A DNA stretch of 20,135 nucleotides from Candidatus Micrarchaeota archaeon UBA95. GTDB lineage: Archaea; Micrarchaeota; Micrarchaeia; Norongarragalinales; Norongarragalinaceae. This document shows, piece after piece, positions 7,297-13,081 of the stretch; the first letter of the stretch is position 1; each line of letters begins with the position of its first letter. The position numbers were made by a program, and so were the translations under genes. The notes under the pieces were generated by a model that worked only from the letters and a program-made list of their open reading frames with translations, made no database searches and was not told the origin of the DNA. The stretch covers positions 19,301-39,435 of the forward strand of contig DALH01000010.1 of assembly GCA_002499405.1 (NCBI GenBank), given 5' to 3'.

Positions 7297-8193
7297 ATGA
7301 ATCTGGTTGAGCGCTACCCCTTCCTGTCAAAGGCCAGGGAATTGGTGGGCGGCGACAAGGTGGGTGTTGACGAGTTGGATGAAGCCAAGAGGGCGGTGCT
7401 AGCCGTGCTCTCGCAAAAAGAGAGTTCATCGGTGCCTTCCACGGCCTTGGAAGCCGCGCGCCTGCACGCGTTGCAACGCTTGTTGTTGTTCGCCTTGGAC
7501 AACGAATTCGTTTCGTCCAGGTACGCGTTCGCGGTTTCAAGGGAGTTCGCGGAGTCGTTGAAGGAGGAAAGCGAAGGCGATTTTTACGCGGTTGCAAAGG
7601 ACTTCTTTCCATCGCTGGAGAAGGGCGGCGAAGAGAATTACTGGGTTTCATTGGGGGACTACCTCTCCAACGGCGGCGCGCACTTGGAGTCGGAGGACGT
7701 TGACGGGGGAAGCGTTCGCTTTGACCGCGCCGGGTTGACGGCGTTGTTGCGCGAGGCGCTGGTGCGAAGGTTGAAGGACTTCACGGGTTTGAACAAGCGG
7801 GCACTGCCCAAACTCGTGAAAAGCGTTGCAAAAGAGTTATCCGCTGAACTGCCGCGCGAGTCCGCTCCGCGCTTATTCAAGGGGAGAAACGCTTCAATGC
7901 CTTGCGTGAAGGGTTTGGTGGAGGAGGGCGCGCTTGAAGGGAAGAGGTATTACGGGGCCATGAGCGTTGCGGTGGCGTTCGTGAACGACGGCGTGCCGCG
8001 CGGCGAAGCCGAAGCGGTGATGCGCGACTACGTTTCCAAGTGCGAGCAAGGCAACGAACCGTATTCGTTGCACGAGGCCTTGTCCGTGCTGGACTGGGTT
8101 TACAAGCATCCCGGCATCCGTTTCTCGTGCCAGACGTTCCGCGACCAGTTCGGGGACGCGGCCTGCGCGAAGTGCGGGAGGCGCAAGAAGTGA
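7297..8193 (+). CDS. priL: DNA primase large subunit PriL
   Basis: The non-catalytic primase subunit needed for initiation and length control of RNA primers. The 298-aa protein has the helical N-terminal part and the C-terminal iron-sulphur domain. That domain contains MPCVKGL (Cys203), SKC (Cys249), the RFSCQTFRDQFGDAACAKC segment (Cys278, Cys290, Cys293) and the helix SLHEALSVLDWVYKHPGI. Four of these cysteines would bind the [4Fe-4S] cluster, so one is extra. The ATG at 7297 has no clear ribosome-binding site and lies 6 nt after the preceding gene. The stop TGA overlaps the GTG start of priS. Divergence from well-studied PriL proteins is high, but the cysteine pattern and the priS neighbour make the call firm. 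Confidence 0.88.
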   Translation: MNLVERYPFLSKARELVGGDKVGVDELDEAKRAVLAVLSQKESSSVPSTALEAARLHALQRLLLFALDNEFVSSRYAFAVSREFAESLKEESEGDFYAVAKDFFPSLEKGGEENYWVSLGDYLSNGGAHLESEDVDGGSVRFDRAGLTALLREALVRRLKDFTGLNKRALPKLVKSVAKELSAELPRESAPRLFKGRNASMPCVKGLVEEGALEGKRYYGAMSVAVAFVNDGVPRGEAEAVMRDYVSKCEQGNEPYSLHEALSVLDWVYKHPGIRFSCQTFRDQFGDAACAKCGRRKK

Positions 8194-9266
8194 TTCAGGA
8201 AAAGTTCAAGGAGTATTATTCGCGGAGGCAGCCGCCTGCGCCGCCGCGCTGCGGGGAGCGCGAGTTCGGCGTGGGCTACGAGAAGAAAATCGATTTGAGG
8301 CACCTTCACTTCCGCGACGAAGCCGCCTTGAAGGATTATTTCAGGGAAGAAGCGCCGTTGTACGCGTCTTATTCAATTGCTTACTATGATTTGCCGGCGG
8401 CGCGCCCCATGAAGAACAAGGGCTTCACGGGTGCGGACCTCGCGTTCGACTTTGACGTGGCGAGAATCGGCGAACACGCACACAACCCCTTGATTTGCCG
8501 GCCGTGCCTTGAAGCGATTTTGCGGGACGCGTTGTTGTTGAAGGAAGAGTTTTTGGAGGCCGACTTCGGGTTTTCCTCAAAGGAAATCGCGTTGAATTAC
8601 AGCGGGAACAAGGGTTACCACGTTCACGTGCGCGGGGACGAGGTGCGCGAACTGGATGGGAATGCGAGGAGGCAGTTGCTGCAATACGTTCGGGGACCCG
8701 AAGTCGCGCCGTTGACGGAGGCGAGGCACGGCACGAGAAAACTCTTGCACGGGCCCGGCAGGGGGCAGACGGGCTGGAACGCGAAGTTCTTGCACGCCGC
8801 CCAAGAGGCCGTGCGCAACGCCTCCGAGGAATCGTTGAAGGGACTCCTCCCGAAGAAGGTGCGCGAACAGTTGCTTGCCGACAAGGAAGGCATGGTGAAT
8901 GCGTTGGAGGAGGGGCGCTGGGAGTTGCGGTTGAGGCCGTTGTGGGAGCAGGCGTTCCAGGACTTGAAGCGCGAAAAGGGCTTGGAACCGGACGCGCAGG
9001 TGTCATTGGACTTGGCGCGCCTCATCCGGTTGCCGGACTCGTTGCACGGGTCCACGGGATTGCTTGCCAAGACGATTGACCGCCCGGATTTCGACCCGTT
9101 CAAGCACGCCCTCGCTTTTTCAACGGGGAAGCGGGAGAGCGCTGAGTTGTTGAGGCGCGTGGAATTCGAGTTTGCGGGACAGGAGTGGGCGCTGGAGGGC
9201 CGCGTGCTCGTTCCCGAAGCAATTGCCGTGTTCCTGGACGGACAAGGGTTATTAGTTGGAAAGTGA
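8190..9266 (+). CDS. priS: DNA primase catalytic (small) subunit PriS
   Basis: The AEP-superfamily polymerase subunit that makes primers for replication, 358 aa from the GTG at 8190. That GTG overlaps the priL stop (GTGA) and gives the family N-terminus VIQEKFKEYYSRR; the frame is open further upstream, but only inside priL. Motif I is the metal-binding FDFD (Asp87, Asp89). A zinc knuckle follows with EHAHNPLICRPC (Cys103, Cys106). Motif II is SGNKGYHVHV (138-147). The third metal Asp is in SLDLARLIRLPDSLHG (Asp274, basic patch and His of 280-287). All catalytic residues are present. priL precedes priS and the genes overlap, so the subunits are probably made in fixed proportion. Confidence 0.95.
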   Translation: MIQEKFKEYYSRRQPPAPPRCGEREFGVGYEKKIDLRHLHFRDEAALKDYFREEAPLYASYSIAYYDLPAARPMKNKGFTGADLAFDFDVARIGEHAHNPLICRPCLEAILRDALLLKEEFLEADFGFSSKEIALNYSGNKGYHVHVRGDEVRELDGNARRQLLQYVRGPEVAPLTEARHGTRKLLHGPGRGQTGWNAKFLHAAQEAVRNASEESLKGLLPKKVREQLLADKEGMVNALEEGRWELRLRPLWEQAFQDLKREKGLEPDAQVSLDLARLIRLPDSLHGSTGLLAKTIDRPDFDPFKHALAFSTGKRESAELLRRVEFEFAGQEWALEGRVLVPEAIAVFLDGQGLLVGK

Positions 9267-9300
9267 ATAATTGTTTTACAATTTTTGGGTGGGATGAATT

Positions 9301-9831
9301 TTGTCGGAGTTGAGTTACGACGAGTTGAGGAAGGCTCAGCTGCAGGAGCGCCACTACTCGGCGCTCCAAAAACTGGGCGAGGACTACTATGACGAGTTCT
9401 CGTCTTACGTTAACGAATTGAAGGCGCGCCTTGACGAAAAGTATTCGGGGGACGACGCGCGCGCCTTTGAGAACGCTTTCGGAGTTTTCAACGACTTGGT
9501 TTCGCGGAGGAAGCACAAACTCGTGTTGAAGGCGTTGAGGGATTTTCGTAACGGCGTGTTCGTGACGGACGGGTTGGCGCGGCAGGAAAAAAAGTTTTAC
9601 GAGTCGTTGATGGAGTTGTTCGAGGATTACGCGGCCGAACTCGGGTTCGACGGGAAGGAGGAAGGCGAACCGGATGATGATGGTGCGATAAGAATATTAA
9701 TGGATTTACCGCAATTTATGGCGTCGGACGCTAGTTACGGCCCTTTTTCCAAGGGGCAGGAAACAATTTTGCCGGCCGACGTCACCGCCTTGTTGTTGAA
9801 GCGCGGCGCGGCCGAAAAGGTGAGAAAGTGA
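9301..9831 (+). CDS. GINS complex subunit (Gins51-like)
   Basis: A 176-aa GINS-fold protein of the CMG-like replisome, which links MCM with the GAN/Cdc45 partner and primase. The N-terminal A domain is helical (YDELRKAQLQERHYSALQKL to ARQEKKFYESLMELFEDYA). It is followed by an acidic linker and the small B domain at about 131-175 (IRILMDLPQFMASDASYGPF, then LPADVTALLLKRGAAEKV). The A-then-B order is that of the Gins51 type. The start is TTG at 9301, with GGTGG 8 nt upstream; the nearby ATG at 9296 is out of frame. Its stop overlaps the GTG of L44e. A position directly behind the primase genes is a known archaeal arrangement. No second GINS subunit is in the window. Confidence 0.85.
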   Translation: MSELSYDELRKAQLQERHYSALQKLGEDYYDEFSSYVNELKARLDEKYSGDDARAFENAFGVFNDLVSRRKHKLVLKALRDFRNGVFVTDGLARQEKKFYESLMELFEDYAAELGFDGKEEGEPDDDGAIRILMDLPQFMASDASYGPFSKGQETILPADVTALLLKRGAAEKVRK

Positions 9832-10115
9832 TTGTACCCAAGACGATGAACGTTTATTGCCCGAAGTGCAGGAAGCGCACGGACCACAAGGTAAAGGTTA
9901 CCACGACCAAGATAAAGCCGGGTCGCACCCTAGCGTTGGGCACGCGCCGACACAAACGCAAGCTCGCGGGCTATCACGGCAAGGTCAAGGGCAAGGCGAA
10001 GGTGAAGAAGCAGGGCATCCGCAACAAGATAATGCTTGAATGCAAGGCGTGCAAGTACAAGTTCGAGCGCGTCATCAGCGGGAGAATGAAGAAGAAGGCG
10101 GAGTTGAAGAAATGA
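9828..10115 (+). CDS. rpl44e: 50S ribosomal protein L44e
   Basis: The 95-aa large-subunit protein near the E site. It has the family start IVPKTMNVYCPKCRKRTDHK, a basic middle and a second half knuckle ECKACKYKFE. Cys11, Cys14, Cys72 and Cys75 form the zinc ribbon. The GTG at 9828 overlaps the GINS stop (GTGA) and gives the expected N-terminal xxPKTxxxYCPxC; the ATG at 9846 would lose it. Pairing with S27e immediately downstream (ATGA overlap) is standard in archaea. Confidence 0.95.
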   Translation: MIVPKTMNVYCPKCRKRTDHKVKVTTTKIKPGRTLALGTRRHKRKLAGYHGKVKGKAKVKKQGIRNKIMLECKACKYKFERVISGRMKKKAELKK

Positions 10116-10276
10116 GCAGTTTTTATCGCGTGCAATGCGGTTGCGGGAACACGCTGACCCTTTACAGCAATTCAACGAAACAGGTTTCGTGCCCGAAGTG
10201 CGGCTCGGTGGTGGCAAAGCCCGCGGGCGGCCACGTGAAACTCGTGAGCGGCCGCATCCTAGAGGCGTCTAAGTGA
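10112..10276 (+). CDS. rps27e: 30S ribosomal protein S27e
   Basis: A 54-aa zinc-ribbon ribosomal protein. It has the family framework FYRVQCGCGNTLTLYSNSTK, VSCPKCGSVVAKPAGGHVKL and a C-terminal strand. The first zinc knuckle is CxC (Cys9, Cys11) where the family usually has CxxC (of the type CPDCGN); the second, CPKC (Cys27, Cys30), is normal. The ATG overlaps the L44e stop by four bases (ATGA), and its own stop overlaps the GTG of the PAC2 gene. The sequence was re-read from the DNA at 10125-10155 and the short knuckle is real, not a frameshift. Confidence 0.93.
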   Translation: MSSFYRVQCGCGNTLTLYSNSTKQVSCPKCGSVVAKPAGGHVKLVSGRILEASK

Positions 10277-11061
10277 CTTCGCCGGGCTTCAACGAGTCGG
10301 CCGTCGTGCCGAAACGCGAACTATTTCTGGACAAGGCGTTCATGATAGTGGGCGTGCCCGGCGTGGGATTCGTTTCAAAACTCGCCGTGGACCAACTCAT
10401 CCGCGCCACCAAAGCCGAACGCGTTGCAACGCTTTACTCCCCGCACTACCCCAACCAGACGCTTGCATTACAAAAAGGGAAACTCAAGGCGTTCACCACC
10501 AATTTTTATTATTCGCGCGTGAAAGGGTTCGACCTAGTTTTCATGAAGAGCGACTTGCAGCCGTTGACCGTGGAAGGGCAATACGAGGTGGCGGCCAAGG
10601 CAGTGGAATACTTCAAGTCAATCGGCGGCCGAACCGTGTTCTCGTTCGCGGGCTACGCAAACCCGGGCGTAAAGAAACCAGGCATAATAGCTTCCACCAC
10701 GTCGAAAAAATTGTTTGAGGCGTTAAGCGACTACGGCGCCAAGAAGCCGCCCGTAAAAGTAATTCCAATCATCGGGCTCGCCGGCCTGGTGCCCTCAATT
10801 GCGCGCGTTCACGGCTTGCACGGCGCGTGCCTCCTCGTGGAAACCACGGGCGCGACGTTGGACGCCAAAGCGGCGAAGAATGCGGTCTCCTTTCTCTCGG
10901 AAATCGTGGGAGAGAAAATCGACGTGAAGGGAATCGACGAGCGCGCGAGGAATGCGGAGCGCGTGCTCAAGCAGTTTCAGTCCCAGCAGAAGCCCCAGCC
11001 GGCAATCGCCCCCTCGGGCGCGCCGGCCGCATCCGACGACAACCTCTCCTACATCCATTGA
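10273..11061 (+). CDS. PAC2-family protein (proteasome assembly chaperone homologue)
   Basis: A 262-aa protein of the PAC2 fold, related to archaeal PbaA/PbaB and eukaryal proteasome assembly chaperones. Visible are the purine-nucleoside-phosphorylase-like core (IVGVPGVGFVSKLAVDQLI, FDLVFMKSDLQP, GRTVFSFAGYAN), then IPIIGLAGLVPSIARVHGL and LLVETTG, a C-terminal helix and a disordered Gln/Pro/Ala-rich tail that ends DNLSYIH. The Tyr third from the end resembles, but does not match exactly, the HbYX tails that dock on the proteasome ring. GTG 10273 overlaps the S27e stop. In many archaea aIF2-alpha and Nop10 lie between S27e and this gene; both are absent here. No proteasome gene is in the window, so the partner is inferred. 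Confidence 0.85.
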   Translation: MTSPGFNESAVVPKRELFLDKAFMIVGVPGVGFVSKLAVDQLIRATKAERVATLYSPHYPNQTLALQKGKLKAFTTNFYYSRVKGFDLVFMKSDLQPLTVEGQYEVAAKAVEYFKSIGGRTVFSFAGYANPGVKKPGIIASTTSKKLFEALSDYGAKKPPVKVIPIIGLAGLVPSIARVHGLHGACLLVETTGATLDAKAAKNAVSFLSEIVGEKIDVKGIDERARNAERVLKQFQSQQKPQPAIAPSGAPAASDDNLSYIH

Positions 11062-11088
11062 GTTGGCGCGGGGGGCGCGTTGAAAACG

Positions 11089-11097
11089 CTTTTAAAT
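11089..11097 (+). promoter_or_regulatory. TATA box of the L30e-nusA-S12-S7-EF2 operon
   Basis: CTTTTAAAT, with an A-rich BRE-like GAAAACG just upstream. It predicts transcription starting near 11115-11120 and a leader of about 100 nt. A dedicated promoter is needed here because this operon is detached from the rpo genes that usually precede it. Confidence 0.55.
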
Positions 11098-11115
11098 CAT
11101 TGTTTTCCACATAAT

Positions 11116-11214
11116 AAACGCTCTTTTTACGGTGCGAACCGTAAAAGTGGGGAGTAAGCGTTTTCGCTTGAGAACCACATTGTTCCAACGCGATTACTTT
11201 AGAGAGTGATTTGA
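11116..11214 (+). promoter_or_regulatory. Structured 5' leader of the L30e operon
   Basis: The leader contains a perfect 9-bp hairpin, TTTTACGGT/ACCGTAAAA, closed by a GCGA (GNRA) tetraloop at 11125-11146. It is enclosed by an outer 7-bp stem, AAACGCT (11116-11122) with AGCGTTT (11157-11163), leaving an asymmetric internal loop of 2 and 10 nt. The 3' arm of the outer stem also forms a competing hairpin, AAGCG-TTTT-CGCTT (11156-11169). A third stem (CGATTAC with GTGATTTG, one bulge, 11191-11213) abuts the ATG and covers the likely ribosome-binding site. No canonical kink-turn was recognised. The 9-bp inverted repeat could alternatively be a DNA operator. Confidence 0.55.
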
Positions 11215-11514
11215 ATGGCGATCGACTTGAGCAAGAACGTGCGCTTGTGCGTGGACTCCGGTAAAGCGGAGCTCGGCTCGAAAAAAGCGTTCAAGTTGTT
11301 GTTGGGCGGGGAAGCCAAGCTCTTGATTTTGTCCGGCAACTGCCCGGAGGAGGCGGCGCGGGACCTGCGCCACGCAGCCAAGCTCGCGAACGTGAACGTC
11401 GCTGATTTTTCCGGAACGAGTTTGGAGCTCGGCGTGGCGTGCGGGAAACCGTTTCCGGTGAGTGCCTTCACGGTGTTGGAGGCGGGCGATTCGGAGTTGG
11501 GTTTGCTTTATTGA
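11215..11514 (+). CDS. rpl30e: 50S ribosomal protein L30e (L7Ae/L30e family)
   Basis: A 99-aa protein of the L7Ae/L30e kink-turn-binding fold. The segment DLSKNVRLCVDSGKAELGSK is followed by AFKLLLGGEAKLLILSGNCP (strand and RNA-contacting turn), the helix EEAARDLRHAAKLANVNV and the terminal region with ELGVACGKPFPVSAFTVLEAG. Family members bind rRNA and, in yeast L30 and archaeal L7Ae, their own mRNA. It heads the operon L30e-nusA-S12-S7-EF2; the ATG at 11215 follows the structured leader and the weak site GAGAGTGAT. NusA begins 17 nt after the stop. Confidence 0.93.
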   Translation: MAIDLSKNVRLCVDSGKAELGSKKAFKLLLGGEAKLLILSGNCPEEAARDLRHAAKLANVNVADFSGTSLELGVACGKPFPVSAFTVLEAGDSELGLLY

Positions 11515-11531
11515 GCGGGGCTATGTTATAC

Positions 11532-11939
11532 ATGTTAAAGCTTTCAAACGAGGAAATGCAGGCGATGGCGCTTTTTTCACGCGTTTCGGGCGTGGCTCCC
11601 AACGACGTGGTCTTTCTTGACGAGTCCGTAGTGTTCCTGGTGCCACCCGAATCCGTGGGGCGCGCCGTGGGGCGGGGCGGAGCCAACGTGAGGCACTTGT
11701 CAGAGAAGTTCGGGAAGCGCGTAAACGTTTACGCTTTCTCGGAGGACGCCGAAAAGTTCGTGGAGGGCTTGATTGCGCCCGTTGAATTAACGGGTTTTGA
11801 GGTTAACGACGGGGTCGCGGTGATGTGCGTCCCGCCGAACGACAAGGGTCGCGCAATCGGGCGCGGCGGAGAAAAAATCAATCGGGCCCGCGCCTTGGTG
11901 AAGAGGCGGTTCGGTTTCAAGGACTTGAAAATAACGTAA
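11532..11939 (+). CDS. nusA: Transcription factor NusA (archaeal short form, two KH domains)
   Basis: A 135-aa archaeal NusA that consists only of the two KH RNA-binding domains. KH1 carries VPPESVGRAVGRGGANVRHL and KH2 carries PPNDKGRAIGRGGEKINRA, both with the GxxG-type loop. The frame is open upstream into L30e. ATG 11532 gives the expected short N-terminus LKLSNEEMQAMALFSRVSG and lies 11 nt from GCGGGG, while the ATG at 11523 is only 2 nt from it and is less likely. It sits between L30e and S12, the conserved archaeal order. The probable role is RNA binding linked to transcription of these operons; archaeal function is poorly defined. Confidence 0.92.
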   Translation: MLKLSNEEMQAMALFSRVSGVAPNDVVFLDESVVFLVPPESVGRAVGRGGANVRHLSEKFGKRVNVYAFSEDAEKFVEGLIAPVELTGFEVNDGVAVMCVPPNDKGRAIGRGGEKINRARALVKRRFGFKDLKIT

Positions 11940-11959
11940 GAAAAAGGTGAAATGGGATT

Positions 11960-12388
11960 ATGGCGAGGGGAGAATTCGCTGGAAGAGTGCTCAAAAAGAA
12001 GAGGCAGCAGCACAGGTGGCTCGAGAAGTGGTGGAAGCGCAAGAAGCTCGGGCTCAAAAAGAAGTACGACGCGATGGAGGGCGCACCCCAGGCAAAGGGC
12101 TTGGTCCTCAAGAAGGAGGGCAAGGAGCAGAAGCAGCCGCACTCGGGAATCGTGAAGTGCGTGCGCGTGCAACTCATAAAGAACGGCAAGAAGGTTAGCG
12201 CTCACGTGCCGCGCGACAAGGCGATTGCGAAGATTGACGAGCACGACGAGGTAACGATTGAGGGGCTCGGCGGCTCGCAACGCGGGCAGATGGGTTCCAT
12301 TCCCGGCGTGCGCTACAAGGTGGTCGCCGTGAACGGGGTTTCGCTGGAGGCGTTGAGGAAAGGCAAGAAGGAGAAGCCCAAGCGCTGA
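11960..12388 (+). CDS. rps12: 30S ribosomal protein S12
   Basis: A 142-aa decoding-centre protein of the small subunit. The archaeal N-terminal extension, GEFAGRVLKKKRQQHRWLEK, and the OB-fold core with IVKCVRVQLIKNGKKVSAHV, KIDEHDEVTIEG and PGVRYKVVAVNGVSLEAL are clear. Three normally near-invariant loops differ: KQPHSG (58-63) where the family has KQPNSA, PRDKA (84-88) where it has PGDGA, and MGSIPG (111-116) where it has a GDIPG type. The DNA was re-read at these sites. Start ATG 11960 has GGTGA 9 nt upstream. It is followed by S7 after 12 nt, the universal pairing. Confidence 0.95.
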   Translation: MARGEFAGRVLKKKRQQHRWLEKWWKRKKLGLKKKYDAMEGAPQAKGLVLKKEGKEQKQPHSGIVKCVRVQLIKNGKKVSAHVPRDKAIAKIDEHDEVTIEGLGGSQRGQMGSIPGVRYKVVAVNGVSLEALRKGKKEKPKR

Positions 12389-12400
12389 GGTTGATTTTTC

Positions 12401-13075
12401 ATGGATGAAGAAAAAGTTGGGGAAAACGTGAAGGAAGAAATCGGGAAACAACCCGAACCGGCTTACGTGGGCCCGAACCCGTTGTTGTTCGGCAGGTATT
12501 CGTTCGACGTGGAAGTGCACGACCCGAGTTTGAGGCAGGTGCTTTGCTTGAAGCCCGTCAAACTGCCGCACACGTTCGCGCGCCACGCCAACAAGCGGTT
12601 CGCCAAGGCGAACGTCAACGTCGTGGAACGCCTCGCGAACAAGTTGATGCGGGGAGGAACGGGAAAGAAAATCGGCGGGAAGATAATCCGCACGCAGGGC
12701 TCGCTTCAAGGCAAGAAGACCAAGGTGGTGAAGATCTTGGAGAAGGCGTTCGACGAAATCCACGCCAAAACCAGGCAGAATCCCGTTCAACTCCTCGTCA
12801 ACGCGCTGGAGTACAGCGCGCCCAACGAGGACATAACGCGGGTGCGCTTCGGAGGCGTTTCCTACCAGCAGGCCGTGGACATAGGCACGCAGCGCCGCTT
12901 GGACTTGGCGTTGCGCAACCTGGCCACGGCGGCAATCATGAGTGCGTTCAACAACAAGATGTCGCTTGCCGGGGCGTTGGCCAGGGAAATAATGCTGGCC
13001 GCCGAAAACAACCAGGACAGTTACGCGGTCAAGCGGAAGAACGAGACGGAGCGCATCGCCCGCAGTGCAAGGTGA
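12401..13075 (+). CDS. rps7: 30S ribosomal protein S7
   Basis: A 224-aa protein that nucleates folding of the 3' domain of 16S rRNA and borders the E site. After a charged N-terminal extension it has GRYSFDVEVHDPSLRQVLCL, LMRGGTGKKIGGKII, VVKILEKAFDEIHAKTRQNP, a VSYQQAVDIGTQRRLDLAL segment and the end RKNETERIARSAR, all as in archaeal S7. Start ATG 12401 follows GAGGTTGAT, which overlaps the S12 stop. Its last codons contain the GGTGAT that serves EF-2. No anomaly seen. Confidence 0.96.
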   Translation: MDEEKVGENVKEEIGKQPEPAYVGPNPLLFGRYSFDVEVHDPSLRQVLCLKPVKLPHTFARHANKRFAKANVNVVERLANKLMRGGTGKKIGGKIIRTQGSLQGKKTKVVKILEKAFDEIHAKTRQNPVQLLVNALEYSAPNEDITRVRFGGVSYQQAVDIGTQRRLDLALRNLATAAIMSAFNNKMSLAGALAREIMLAAENNQDSYAVKRKNETERIARSAR

Positions 13076-13081
13076 TTCTTG

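Noticed and set aside
8040..8189. Upstream extension of PriS inside PriL
   Set aside because: The added 50 residues are an out-of-frame reading of PriL; the GTG at 8190 overlapping the PriL stop gives the conserved PriS start.
11116..11169. tRNA, C/D or H/ACA guide RNA, or kink-turn
   Set aside because: No cloverleaf, no C and D boxes in the right order, no ACA at the base of the stem, and no tandem G-A motif were seen, so only a structured leader is claimed.
11439..11531. Upstream extension of NusA inside L30e
   Set aside because: The extra residues are an out-of-frame reading of L30e, and archaeal NusA starts with a segment like LKLSNEE.
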